The position numbers and the translations under genes are program-made. Shown here piece by piece: positions 35,338-44,526 of a stretch of DNA of 64,000 bases. The stretch's first letter is position 1, and each line of letters opens with the position of its first letter. Source of the DNA: DASRFR01 sp035651455 (GTDB taxonomy: Bacteria; Acidobacteriota; Terriglobia; Terriglobales; Acidobacteriaceae); the NCBI GenBank assembly GCA_035651455.1, contig DASRFR010000049.1:165587-229586 (forward strand). The letters are read 5' to 3'. Below the pieces are notes generated by a model. It was not told the DNA's origin, searched no databases, and worked only from the letters and a program-made list of their open reading frames with translations.

Positions 35338-37323
35338 TTGCCTGATCGTTCTTCGCGTCTTCGATTCGGCCTGGGCGCCCTGGTGGGCCAACTGCCCCGG
35401 GACTCTAGTGGCAAAGCCGCCCGCCCCGGCAGTCCTGCCCTTGTTCCCCCACCCCCCGATGCGCCCGAGACGGGCTTCCGCATGCTGTGGGTTTCCGCTT
35501 TTGCGGCGCTTATCGGCCTGGCCGCCGGACTAATCGCGTTTGTCCTGTATCGCCTGATTGGGTTTTTCACGAACCTGGCTTTTTTCCAGCGCCTGTCCTG
35601 GTCGTTCAGCAGCCCGCGCATGCATTCCCTTGGGCCATGGGTGATTCTCGTTCCCGTGATCGGCGGAATCGTCGTCGGCATCATGGCTCGCTATGGCAGT
35701 CCAAAAATCAAGGGACACGGCATTCCCGAAGCTATGGAAGCCGTGCTGGTCAATCGCAGCAGGATTGAACCGCGGGTCGCCCTTCTCAAGCCGCTTTCCG
35801 CCGCCATCGCGATCGGTACAGGAGGACCGTTCGGCGCTGAAGGTCCTATCATCCAGACTGGCGGCGCGGTCGGTTCGCTCGTCGGACAGGTTTTTCACAC
35901 CACCGCGACCGAACGCAAAGTACTGCTGGCGTGCGGAGCCGCTGCTGGCATGTCTGCCACCTTCAATACCCCGATTGCCGGGGTGATTCTCGCCATTGAA
36001 CTGCTGCTGTTCGAATTCAAGTCGCGCTCATTCATTCCCCTGGTGATCGCCAGCACCCTGGCCACGGCCGTTCATATGAGGCTCCTGGGTACCGGACCCA
36101 TGTTCGCGGTGGCCTCCATGGATTTCGCGATTCCGCGCGCGCTGCCTTTTTACTTTCTGCTGGGCGGCATCTGTGGGTTGGCGGCGGTCGCATTCAGCAA
36201 GGCTCTCTACTGGGCGGAAGACCAGTTCGAAAAATTGCCGGTTAACCCGATGTGGTGGCCGGCCATTGGAGCGCTCGTCCTCGGCGTCATCGGCTACTTC
36301 GTGCCGCGCGTGCTTGGCGTCGGTTACGACACTATCGGCGACATTCTGAACGCCAAGCTTGCCTGGCAGTTGCTGCTGGTCGTGATGCTCGCCAAAGCCG
36401 TCGCCCTCGTGGTTTCGCTCGGATCCGGGACCTCCGGCGGCTTGCTGGCCCCCATGTTCATGTCGAGCGCCGCGATGGGCGGCGCGTTCGCCATCCTGAT
36501 GAATCGCATCTTCCCGGCGGCCGCCCTTGCCCCGGGAGCTTTCGCGCTGGTCGCCATGGGAGCGGTGTTCGGAGCGGCCTCGCGCGCCGCGTTTACCTTC
36601 ATCATCTTCGCCTTCGAAATCACCCGCGACTACAACTCGGTCTTGCCGCTCATGCTGGTCAGCGTGATTGCCGATGCCGTGGCCATGCTGTTCATGCCCA
36701 GGTCCACCATCATGACCGAGAAGCTGGCGCGCCGGGGCCTGCACATCCACCAGGATTACGAAACTGATGTGCTCACTCAACTGGTGGTCGCTGACATTAT
36801 GGATCGCAAAGCGCCGGTCATTCCCGCGGATATGCGAGTCGGTGAACTCGCGGAGCGTATTGCACATCACGAGCGCCCCTTCAGCACTCATCAAGGCTTG
36901 ATGATCGTCGATGAGCAGGGCAAACTCCTGGGCATCGTCACCCGCAGCGATGTGTTGCGCGCCCTGGAACGCGATTCCGGCGGAACCATGACAGTGCTCG
37001 AAGCCGGTTCGCGAGACACCGTCGTCGCCTATCCGGACGAAGTGCTCTCCGAAGCCACGGCTCGCATGCTCCGCAAAAACGTGGGACGCCTGCCAGTGGT
37101 GGATCGCGCCGATCCCAGGCGAATCGTAGGCTACCTGGGACGCCGGGGCATTATGGCCGCGCGCCAGCGGCGGCTCGACGAAGAATATGTGCGGGAACCT
37201 GGCTGGATTCGGCGTTTTTCCAATCACCCGCCGAAGCGAGAGCCGGGACGGGTCACATCAACTGAATCGGATGTCGCTCAGCGTTCGCGCCGCGGAGCTC
37301 CCAAAACCGACACAGGCGCTTGA
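35338..37323 (+). CDS. ClC family chloride channel/transporter with CBS domains (second copy)
   Basis: This 661-aa protein is a second, divergent ClC core with KGHGIPEAM, GAEGPIIQTG, GSGTSGGLLAP and two C-terminal CBS domains. One of these contains GKLLGIVTRSDVLRAL and the other GRLPVVDRADPRRIVGYL. As in the first copy, the residue after AIEL that matches E203 of E. coli ClcA is Leu (AIELLLFEF), and the tyrosine position reads Met (TIMTEKL). The TTG at 35338 is preferred because a strong GAAAGGGGGA site lies 4 bp upstream; the TTG 39 bp earlier lacks one. The C-terminus is Arg/Pro-rich. It is co-directional, 192 bp after the first copy. Confidence 0.9.
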   Translation: MPDRSSRLRFGLGALVGQLPRDSSGKAARPGSPALVPPPPDAPETGFRMLWVSAFAALIGLAAGLIAFVLYRLIGFFTNLAFFQRLSWSFSSPRMHSLGPWVILVPVIGGIVVGIMARYGSPKIKGHGIPEAMEAVLVNRSRIEPRVALLKPLSAAIAIGTGGPFGAEGPIIQTGGAVGSLVGQVFHTTATERKVLLACGAAAGMSATFNTPIAGVILAIELLLFEFKSRSFIPLVIASTLATAVHMRLLGTGPMFAVASMDFAIPRALPFYFLLGGICGLAAVAFSKALYWAEDQFEKLPVNPMWWPAIGALVLGVIGYFVPRVLGVGYDTIGDILNAKLAWQLLLVVMLAKAVALVVSLGSGTSGGLLAPMFMSSAAMGGAFAILMNRIFPAAALAPGAFALVAMGAVFGAASRAAFTFIIFAFEITRDYNSVLPLMLVSVIADAVAMLFMPRSTIMTEKLARRGLHIHQDYETDVLTQLVVADIMDRKAPVIPADMRVGELAERIAHHERPFSTHQGLMIVDEQGKLLGIVTRSDVLRALERDSGGTMTVLEAGSRDTVVAYPDEVLSEATARMLRKNVGRLPVVDRADPRRIVGYLGRRGIMAARQRRLDEEYVREPGWIRRFSNHPPKREPGRVTSTESDVAQRSRRGAPKTDTGA

Positions 37324-37386
37324 CCTTGTCTAAGGGGCAAGCTCAGGATCCGCCATCCGCAGCGCGAAATTGTGAAATCGCGCACT

Positions 37387-38367
37387 TTATTGTTTCTCTG
37401 CTGCCGTGATAAGCGGGCGCAGCGCATCCACGGAGATACCCAGAGTGCCGCCGCTAAAGCCGTCGAGAAACGCGGAGTTGATTCCGATCACCTCGCCGCG
37501 CGCATTAAATACTGGTCCGCCGCTGCCCCCGTGAGCCGTGGGAGCGTCATAGATAAGTTTGTCGCCCACCACGTCGCCCAGGTGTCCGTAAGTTGCCGAA
37601 GGCCGGATCAGCGACAACGCGGCGAGCTCATTCGCGGTGTTGATGTCGTCACGCCGATAAGCCAGGCGCTGGTAAACCGAGTTCGGCGACTTGGCCACCA
37701 TGCCGGTAACTCCCAGCGGATATCCCACTACCGCGACGATCTCGCCCGGCCGCGGCACCTTGGTAGCCAGCGAGAGTGGCGTCAATTCCGCGATGCGCTG
37801 CGGCAGCTTGTTGATTCTCAGCACCGCAAGATCGCCCTGGGATGCGACTACGGCGGGCGTCACATCTACCGGGGTTGCCATGCCGGGAAAGAAAGCTTCC
37901 AGCTTCTCCAGTTGAGGCACGGCGCCATTCGCGATCAGGGCGTCAGCCTCATTATCTCCATACCAGGGTTGCGCAACGTGGCGGTTGGTAGCCAGCAGTC
38001 CACCGGCGACTAGGAATCCGGTGCCGGAAAGACGCGCGCGCAACGCAGGCGCCTGCTCCGGATATCCCACCTGGTAAACGCCATAGATGTAGCAGATGGA
38101 ATTGCGGTAGCGCGCCAGCACCATCGCCGGCATCGCCTGCTCCTGTTTCAGTTGTTGCACTTGCAGCCTGAGCTGCTGCAGTTCGGCTTTCAGGTCTGAC
38201 CCGGAGAGCGCGTCGGAATAACGCAGAGCGATAGCCGTCGCCACCACCATGAAGAGCACCAGTAGTGACTGAATGAAGGTGCGCCAGCTTTCGCACACCG
38301 GCTCAGGCTCGCGCGATTCGGGGGGATTCGTGATTTGTTCTTCGCTCGGATTGCCAGCTTCCGGCAT
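37387..38367 (-). CDS. Membrane-anchored trypsin-like serine protease
   Basis: This 326-aa protein has an acidic N-terminus, one membrane helix (about residues 31-49), a short coiled coil (58-78), and a chymotrypsin-fold domain. The catalytic triad is visible as His130 (TNRHVA), Asp179 (GDLAVL) and Ser282 (GGSGGPVF). No PDZ domain follows, so it is a short Deg/HtrA-related protease facing the periplasm. The substrate is unknown. It converges with the second ClC gene. Confidence 0.85.
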   Translation of the reverse strand: MPEAGNPSEEQITNPPESREPEPVCESWRTFIQSLLVLFMVVATAIALRYSDALSGSDLKAELQQLRLQVQQLKQEQAMPAMVLARYRNSICYIYGVYQVGYPEQAPALRARLSGTGFLVAGGLLATNRHVAQPWYGDNEADALIANGAVPQLEKLEAFFPGMATPVDVTPAVVASQGDLAVLRINKLPQRIAELTPLSLATKVPRPGEIVAVVGYPLGVTGMVAKSPNSVYQRLAYRRDDINTANELAALSLIRPSATYGHLGDVVGDKLIYDAPTAHGGSGGPVFNARGEVIGINSAFLDGFSGGTLGISVDALRPLITAAEKQ

Positions 38368-38599
38368 GACCGCACCTCGCGCCGGGAAACTTCAAGGGGA
38401 GGAGCTTCCGGGGCGCTCCAGGGTGTCTATGGTGCCCCAAGCAGGCCGCCATTCCTACGGTACGGAGGATGTTGTACGGGGGAGTGTGCCGCCTAGACTC
38501 GGCGGCAACCTTCCGCAGAAGCCGGGCTGGAATCACTTTGCAATCACCAACTTACGGTAGGCGCCGCGGGCTTGCGCGCAACCTGCCGCAACCATTCGG

Positions 38600-38857
38600 T
38601 TACTCGCCTTCAATGCCCAAACGCTTCGCCATTTCCTCATACAGGAATCCTTCGGCGGGATCGTAGGGCTGAACCCATTCTCCATCGATCACGAACTGCG
38701 GTATCGCTCACTTTCCGGTGCGCCGGATGACTTCCTCCGCCGCGCCGGGGGTGGTTTCGATATCGATTTCCTTGTAAGCCACCTTGTGTCGCTGCAGAAA
38801 GCGTTTTGCTTCCCGCGAATCCGGACACCAGAAGGCGGTGTAAATGGTCAGGTCCAT
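38600..38857 (-). pseudogene. Glutaredoxin-like gene broken by an in-frame TGA
   Basis: The frame from ATG 38857 reads MDLTIYTAFWCPDSREAKRF, with a CPDS redox motif at residues 11-14 and the usual VAYKEIDIETT strand. After TGK at codon 49 a TGA stop falls at 38708-38710. The same frame then continues for 35 codons with AIPQFVIDGEWVQPYDPAEG and reaches a normal TAA. Intact relatives carry an Arg here (TGKRAIPQ in style), so a single CGA to TGA change explains it. Length to the natural stop is about 85 aa, normal for a glutaredoxin. It is probably a recent nonsense mutation or an assembly error. Confidence 0.7.
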
Positions 38858-38962
38858 CGCGCTATATGGATGCGCCACCGCGTGGGCAGGTTCCAGGCAA
38901 TGACAACAGGCAAGCCCGCACGCGGCCACATGTGGCGAAGCCAAGTGCGCGAGCTAGAACTC

Positions 38963-40690
38963 TTACTGTTTCTTTTGACCCTTCTCGATTTTCGCCCAGG
39001 TGTCTTTCAGCGCCACCGTGCGATTGAACACCAGCTTGCCGGACGCGGAGTCAGGATCGACGCAGAAGTAGCCGAGCCGTTCAAACTGGTAGCGCGTCCC
39101 TGCGGCTGCTCCGGCGAGTGAAGGCTCCACCTTGGCCCGGCTGATCAACTGCAACGAATTAGGATTCAGATTCGCCGTGAAGTCCTGGCCTTCAACGGTC
39201 TCATTGGGATTCGGTTTGCTGAATAGATTTTCATAGACCCGAACTTCGCCGTCGAGCGCCTTAGCCGCCGAAACCCAGTGAATCGTCGATTTCACCTTAC
39301 GCCCATCGGGCGCATTCCCGCCGCGGGTTGCCGGATCATAGCGGCAGCGGATCTCGGTCACCTCGCCCATGTCATTCTTTACCACCGCGGTGCATGTGAT
39401 GAAGTACGCGTAGCGCAACCGTACCTCTTGCCCGGGAGAGAGCCGGTAGTACTTGGGCGGCGGCACTTCGCGGAAGTCGTCCTGCTCAATGTAGAGTTCC
39501 CGCGAGAACGGTACCTTGCGCGTGCCCGCGCTCGGCTCCTCGGGATTGTTTACCGCTTCCAGTTCTTCGACCTGGGTTTCCGGGTAATTCTCGATGACGA
39601 CTTTAAGCGGCTGGAGAACGGCCATCACCCGCGGCGCATGTTTATTCAGATCTTCCCTCACGAAGTGCTCGAGCATCGCCAGCTCGATGACGCCATCGGT
39701 TTTCGACGCGCCGATTGCGTTGCAGAAATTTCGAATCGATTCCGCCGTGTATCCACGCCGGCGAATCCCGCTCAGGGTAGGCATTCGCGGATCGTCCCAG
39801 CCGCGCACGTGTCCTTCCTGCACCAGCCGCAACAGCTTGCGCTTGCTGAGCAGAGTGTAGGTGAGGTTCAGCCGGTCAAACTCGATCTGCTGCGAAGGAA
39901 AAATCCCCAGTTGCTCGATGAACCAGTTGTAAAGCGGACGGTGATCCTGGAACTCCAGCGTGCACATGGAGTGCGTTACTTTTTCCAGCGAGTCCGACTG
40001 GCCGTGCGCGTAATCGTACATCGGGTAGATGCACCACTTGTTCCCGGTACGATGATGCTCGGCGTGAAGGATCCGGTACATCACCGGATCGCGCAGGTTC
40101 AGGTTGGGCGACCTCATGTCGATCTTCGCCCGCAGTACCCGCGAGCCGTCGGGGAATTCACCTGCCCTCATGCGCTCAAACAAGTCCAGGTTCTCTTCCA
40201 CGCTGCGGTTGCGATAAGGGCTGTCTTTGCCCGGCTCCGTGAGCGTGCCGCGATAGTGGCGAATCTCATCCGCGCTCAGATCGTCCACGTAGGCCTTTCC
40301 CGCCTTGATCAGCTGCATCGCCCACGCATAAAGCTGATCGAAGTAATCGGAGGCGTAAAACAGGCCATCCCAGTGGAAGCCCAGCCAGCGCACGTCGGCC
40401 TGAATGGATTCCACGTACTCTGTCTCTTCCTTCGCGGGATTGGTGTCGTCGAAGCGAAGATTGGTGTGACCTCCGAATTCGTCGGCGAGTCCAAAATCCA
40501 GGCAGATGGCCTTGGCATGCCCAATATGCAGGTAGCCGTTGGGCTCGGGTGGGAAGCGCGTCTGCACGCGCCCCTGGTACTTATCGCTTTTCAGATCGCT
40601 CAGGATGATGTCGCGAATGAAATTGGACGGACGAGTCTCCGGTGCCGGAGCGTTCGCGCCCGCCTCCGTTTTCGGTGTCGTGGTATTCAT
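38963..40690 (-). CDS. glnS: Glutaminyl-tRNA synthetase
   Basis: This 575-aa class I synthetase charges tRNA-Gln directly. The HIGH motif is at residues 55-58 (GYLHIGHAKA) and the KMSKS-type motif reads LLSKRK (residues 280-285). The RFPPEPNGYL opening and the DTNPAKEETEYVESI block are diagnostic of GlnRS over GluRS. C-terminal anticodon-binding beta-barrels contain CTAVVKNDMGEVTEI. An AT-rich stretch with no clear ribosome site precedes the start. The carboxy end is basic (KGQKKQ). Presence of GlnRS means tRNA-Gln charging need not use the GatCAB route. Confidence 0.96.
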   Translation of the reverse strand: MNTTTPKTEAGANAPAPETRPSNFIRDIILSDLKSDKYQGRVQTRFPPEPNGYLHIGHAKAICLDFGLADEFGGHTNLRFDDTNPAKEETEYVESIQADVRWLGFHWDGLFYASDYFDQLYAWAMQLIKAGKAYVDDLSADEIRHYRGTLTEPGKDSPYRNRSVEENLDLFERMRAGEFPDGSRVLRAKIDMRSPNLNLRDPVMYRILHAEHHRTGNKWCIYPMYDYAHGQSDSLEKVTHSMCTLEFQDHRPLYNWFIEQLGIFPSQQIEFDRLNLTYTLLSKRKLLRLVQEGHVRGWDDPRMPTLSGIRRRGYTAESIRNFCNAIGASKTDGVIELAMLEHFVREDLNKHAPRVMAVLQPLKVVIENYPETQVEELEAVNNPEEPSAGTRKVPFSRELYIEQDDFREVPPPKYYRLSPGQEVRLRYAYFITCTAVVKNDMGEVTEIRCRYDPATRGGNAPDGRKVKSTIHWVSAAKALDGEVRVYENLFSKPNPNETVEGQDFTANLNPNSLQLISRAKVEPSLAGAAAGTRYQFERLGYFCVDPDSASGKLVFNRTVALKDTWAKIEKGQKKQ

Positions 40691-40763
40691 GTTTTATATA
40701 TTTTATACGGGGCCCAGACATCGTATTGGCCGCGGGCTACGTGCGCCATTATGACCCCATGCT

Positions 40764-41279
40764 ATGGCACCCATGCTGAAAGACGCGAAGTACTGGATCG
40801 AAAAACTCAGGCTCGTGCCCCATCCCGAAGGCGGATACTACCGCGAGACCTATCGTGCCGATTTATTGATCCCGCAGAGCGGCCTCAGTCCTGACTTTGG
40901 CGGCGCACGGCCGGCGTCCACCGCCATCTATTTTCTGCTGGAGCACGGCGCATTTTCCGCTTTTCACCGCTTGCGCTCCGACGAAGTTTGGCACTTCTAC
41001 GCGGGCGGACCGCTGACCGTGTGCGTCATTGACCAAACTGGCCGCTATTCGGAGACCCTGCTCGGGAGCGATCCCGATGACGGTCAGGTGCCCCAGTCAG
41101 TTGTGCCGGCAGGCTGCTGGTTCGGATCTCGATTGCGCGGCCGCGACTCTTATGCGCTGGTTGGATGCACAGTCGCGCCCGGCTTCGACTTTCAGGACTT
41201 TGAACTGGCCAGGCGCGCCGACCTCATCCGTCTCTATCCGCAGCATCGCACGGTGATCGAGACTCTGACGCGAGGATAA
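40764..41279 (+). CDS. Cupin-fold DUF985 protein
   Basis: This 171-aa protein has the DUF985 cupin pattern: WIEKLRLVPHPEGGYYRETYR, then STAIYFLLEHGAFSAFHRLRSDEVWHFYAGGPLTVCVID, and later WFGSRLR with GCTVAPGFDFQDFELA. His and Glu residues at the cupin core suggest a metal or sugar-type ligand site, but no function is established for the family. It is divergent from glnS. Its exact start may be Met4. Confidence 0.85.
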   Translation: MAPMLKDAKYWIEKLRLVPHPEGGYYRETYRADLLIPQSGLSPDFGGARPASTAIYFLLEHGAFSAFHRLRSDEVWHFYAGGPLTVCVIDQTGRYSETLLGSDPDDGQVPQSVVPAGCWFGSRLRGRDSYALVGCTVAPGFDFQDFELARRADLIRLYPQHRTVIETLTRG

Positions 41280-41328
41280 CCGGCGCGACCTTCGCACAAC
41301 GAGAATGACGCTCCCCGACTGTACTTTT

Positions 41329-41374
41329 TTGACAGTAGCGTTGGTTTCAGCAGTTTATATACCCTCCTGGAGGG
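41329..41374 (+). promoter_or_regulatory. Sigma-70-type promoter with palindrome at the start site
   Basis: A perfect TTGACA -35 hexamer (41329-41334) is followed after 19 bp by TTTATA (41354-41359). The next 13 bp (41362-41374) are CCCTCC-T-GGAGGG, a perfect inverted repeat lying where transcription should begin. It could be an operator, or a hairpin at the 5' end of the transcript of the exported-protein gene, which starts about 94 bp further on. Confidence 0.5.
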
Positions 41375-41467
41375 ATAATTGTCGGATAGGTGGAACGCCT
41401 TATCCGGCTTACTTTTGTCACTTCCCGCCGCTCGCGGAATCAGTTATAAAAGCAGAGTTCCCCTTAC

Positions 41468-42331
41468 ATGAGAGCTTCTTCATCCAAATTCCTGCTGTCG
41501 GCATTTTTGTTTTTGAATGGGATTGCGCCCGCGCAAATCCTACGTGGCCCATCATTTACCGCCGATGCCGGCTTTAAGGCGCTTGCGGGATTCACCGGCT
41601 CGTTGCCCGGCCCCACGGTGGTCGACCGGCAGCCACCCGGCGCCGTCCTGGTTCCGACGCTCACGCTTCCCCGGATGTCTCCCGAGTTGGCCCTGCAAAG
41701 TTATCAACGGCGCGCGGCGGAGCAATCTGCGCTTTTGCCGTCGTATTCCGCACACACGTTGATCCAGGCCGAGCTTCCGGATTCCGCGCAGCATGGCGAG
41801 TTCCGCCTCGAACGCAGCTTCACCGCCCCACGGAAACTGGAGTTCAAACCCATTCAGTTTTCCGGCGATTCATTCATCAAGAACAACGTGATCGCGCGCT
41901 TTCTCCGGTCCGAAGTCGATCACCTGCAGAAGGATGACCCCGCCCTTACCGCCATCACTTCCGCGAACTACAAGTTCTCCTACAAGGGAACGCCCATGGT
42001 GAACGGGCGTTGGCTTCACGTCTTCCAGGTCAAGCCGCGCGCAAAACGCGTCGGGCTCTTCAAAGGACGCATTTATCTCGACGCCTACACTGGAAGCCTG
42101 CTTTATTCCGAGGGCACCCTCATCAAGTCGCCTTCGATGTTTATCCGCCAGGTGAACTTTGAACAGAAATACGCCGACTTCGGCCGCTTCACCCTGCCGG
42201 TGCACATCCACTCGGAGGCCTTGACCCGGATCGTGGGCCGCTGCGTCATCGACATCGATCATGATGATTACTCATTTACTTCCACCAACATCGAGTCGGC
42301 CCAGAGCGATTCGCAGCGCGGCAACAACTAG
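41468..42331 (+). CDS. Exported hypothetical protein
   Basis: This 287-aa protein has a signal peptide (about residues 1-23, ending APAQ). The remainder shows beta-rich strands such as SANYKFSYKGTPMVNGRWLHVFQVKP and RVGLFKGRIYLDAYTGSLLYSEGTLIKSPSMF. This style recalls LolA/LolB-like lipid-binding sheets, but similarity is not strong enough to assign a family. The C-terminus is Ser/Asp/Asn-rich. A well-formed promoter with a palindrome precedes it, and no partner gene is evident. Confidence 0.7.
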   Translation: MRASSSKFLLSAFLFLNGIAPAQILRGPSFTADAGFKALAGFTGSLPGPTVVDRQPPGAVLVPTLTLPRMSPELALQSYQRRAAEQSALLPSYSAHTLIQAELPDSAQHGEFRLERSFTAPRKLEFKPIQFSGDSFIKNNVIARFLRSEVDHLQKDDPALTAITSANYKFSYKGTPMVNGRWLHVFQVKPRAKRVGLFKGRIYLDAYTGSLLYSEGTLIKSPSMFIRQVNFEQKYADFGRFTLPVHIHSEALTRIVGRCVIDIDHDDYSFTSTNIESAQSDSQRGNN

Positions 42332-42456
42332 CCTCATTACAACTCCACCCGTCCGCATTTACTTTTATCGTCCCAGTTAAGCCCGACTTTGCTCCGGCAT
42401 CGCGCGCGGCGCTTCCTGGCTGGCATCGGTTCGGCGGTCGCACATAGAATGGCGGC

Positions 42457-43206
42457 GTGCACCCCGCTCTCGCCGTGACTGCGCATCGTCCCTGGCCGGT
42501 TCCTTCCGGACCGTGGATCATGACGCAGACATGGAACGACCTGCTGTTCGCGCATTGGCCGGTGAGTTTTGATCATCTGCGGCCGCTCGTGCCTCGTGAA
42601 CTCCCGCTCGATGTCTTTAATGGCCAGTGCTGGGTTGGCGTGGTGCCGTTCTACATGACCAATGTTCGGCCGCGCGCGGTTCCCCCACTGCCCCTGCTTT
42701 CGCAATTTGCCGAACTGAATGTGCGGACTTATGTCACCCTGAATAACCAGCCCGGCGTGTATTTCTTCAGCCTCGATGCCGCCAGTTTGCCTGCAGTCTG
42801 GGGAGCGCGCACCTTCTATCACCTTCCGTATTTCTACGCGGTCATGCAAGTGCGAGGTGAACAGGGCCGGGTTTTCTATCAATCGCGGCGCCGCGGCGGC
42901 AATGCGGACCTGCAGGCCACTTATGCCGCCGTAAGCGATGTTCGGCAGCCTGCGCTGGGCACGCTGGAGCACTGGCTCACCGAGCGGTATTGTCTATATA
43001 CGGTTTATCGCGGCCGCATCTTTCGCTGCGACATTCATCATCGCCCCTGGCCACTGCAGGACGCAGAAGCCACCATCGCACTCAACACCATGCACACTGC
43101 GGCAAAAATAAGCCTTCCTTCCAGTCCGCCGCTCTTGCACTTCTCCGCCAAGCAGGAGGTGCTGATTTGGCCGATTTGCCGCGTGAACGAAGTACGGCCT
43201 TTATAA
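42457..43206 (+). CDS. DUF2071 (YqjF-like) protein
   Basis: This 249-aa protein starting at GTG shows the DUF2071 pattern. An early WNDLLFAHWPVSFDHLRPLVPREL block is followed by FNGQCWVGVVPFYMTNVRPRAVPPLP and YVTLNNQPGVYFFSLDAAS, then FYHLPYFYA and ERYCLYT. Members such as YqjF are cytoplasmic proteins of unknown biochemical role. The gene stands alone between an exported protein and an antiporter. No partner suggests a pathway. Confidence 0.85.
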   Translation: MHPALAVTAHRPWPVPSGPWIMTQTWNDLLFAHWPVSFDHLRPLVPRELPLDVFNGQCWVGVVPFYMTNVRPRAVPPLPLLSQFAELNVRTYVTLNNQPGVYFFSLDAASLPAVWGARTFYHLPYFYAVMQVRGEQGRVFYQSRRRGGNADLQATYAAVSDVRQPALGTLEHWLTERYCLYTVYRGRIFRCDIHHRPWPLQDAEATIALNTMHTAAKISLPSSPPLLHFSAKQEVLIWPICRVNEVRPL

Positions 43207-43303
43207 CTTTCTTATGAAACCGGGGGTTACCGCATGGTTATGTACTCATGACAAGCCTCTGAAACTTGCACGTGAATAGATACAACTCTATCCTCAAATT
43301 CAT

Positions 43304-44488
43304 ATGCCCAGCCAAGGACCCGAGGCGCTCCTCCTGGAGCTGTTCGCGATCTTTGTCGCCGCAAAACTGGTCGGCGAACTCTTCGAGCGCATTGGCATGC
43401 CCGGCGTGCTGGGGGAAATTGTCGCCGGAGTCTTGCTTGGGCCTTACGCGTTTGCCCTGGTGCATCCCTCGGAATTCATGCAATCGATCGCCGAGATCGG
43501 CGCTATCTTCGTCTTGTTCAGCGCCGGGCTTGAGACCAGCCCCAGCGATCTGATCGGGGTCGGGCGCAAAGCGCTGATGGTCGCCGTGGCCGGGGTCGCT
43601 GTTCCTTTCATTCTCGGGTTTAGCTACATGAAGCTGCGCGGAGATGCTTCCACCGAAGCGGTGTTTGTGGGCGCCGCCATGGTCGCCACCAGCGTCGGCA
43701 TTACCGCTCGGGTTCTGGGTGATCTCGGCGTGCTGCAGGCGCGCAGCGCTCGCATTATCCTGGGCGCTGCTGTGGCCGATGACATCCTCGGCATGCTTCT
43801 GCTGGCCATCGTAGCCGGGCTTAGTTCCGGAGCCGGCATCGCCTGGCTGCATCTGGGCGTCCTCAGCTTTGAGGCGGTGGCGTTCACCATCTTCATGGTG
43901 TTCGTCGCGCCATACCTGGTGCGACGCATTCAGCCTGGAGTCGAGCAGCTGTCCACCCGTGATGCTCCGCTGATCATCGCTCTTTTGCTTTGTCTTTTTC
44001 TCTCCTGGCTGTCAGCCAAGATCGGCATGGCTGCGATCATCGGCGCGTTTTTTGCCGGCCTCATGTTCGCCGACTACGCGCCCGATTGGGGACTGCTGCC
44101 ACGAGTGCAGGGCCTCACCGAATTTCTCTCGCCGTATTTCTTCTTCGCCATCGGCGCTCGTGTGGACGTTAACCTGTTCAACGGGGAAGTGCTCGTGACC
44201 GCCATTGTGATTACCGTGCTGGCGATCGTCTCCAAGCTCATTGGCTGCGGCCTGCCGCTGCTCGGCGAAGGCTGGCACAATGTACTGAATGTAGGCGTAG
44301 GCATGATGCCGCGTGGTGAAGTCGCGCTCATCGTCGCCCTGGTCGGACTCAACTCCAAAATGATCTCGAATTCCGTCTATGCCATCGTGGTTTTCATGAC
44401 GGCAGTTACGACCCTTCTCGCGCCGCCGCTGCTGCATTATCTCTTCCGCGAGGAGGCCAGCCAGGCCACGTCGGCCGTCGCCGACTAG
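43304..44488 (+). CDS. CPA2 family cation/proton antiporter (KefB-like)
   Basis: This 394-aa membrane protein has about eleven to twelve helices. The CPA2 ion-site motif is seen as AVADDILGMLL with the paired Asp residues. Other blocks are GEIVAGVLLGP, EIGAIFVLFSAGLE, the TSVGITARVLGDL helix and MMPRGEVALI near the C-terminus. It exchanges Na+ or K+ for H+ across the inner membrane. The KTN nucleotide-binding domain of full KefB proteins is missing, so it is the short transport-only form. FabG follows after 38 bp. Confidence 0.9.
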   Translation: MPSQGPEALLLELFAIFVAAKLVGELFERIGMPGVLGEIVAGVLLGPYAFALVHPSEFMQSIAEIGAIFVLFSAGLETSPSDLIGVGRKALMVAVAGVAVPFILGFSYMKLRGDASTEAVFVGAAMVATSVGITARVLGDLGVLQARSARIILGAAVADDILGMLLLAIVAGLSSGAGIAWLHLGVLSFEAVAFTIFMVFVAPYLVRRIQPGVEQLSTRDAPLIIALLLCLFLSWLSAKIGMAAIIGAFFAGLMFADYAPDWGLLPRVQGLTEFLSPYFFFAIGARVDVNLFNGEVLVTAIVITVLAIVSKLIGCGLPLLGEGWHNVLNVGVGMMPRGEVALIVALVGLNSKMISNSVYAIVVFMTAVTTLLAPPLLHYLFREEASQATSAVAD

Positions 44489-44526
44489 CGCTCCATTTAT
44501 AATTCCGCATTCGCAGGAGCACGCAC

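Noticed and set aside
37362..37383. Inverted repeat GCGCGA...TCGCGC between convergent genes as a terminator
   Set aside because: The loop is ten bases and there is no T run on either side.
38600..38857. Selenocysteine reading of the internal TGA in the glutaredoxin
   Set aside because: The TGA replaces an expected Arg, not a catalytic Cys, and no SECIS-type hairpin was identified.
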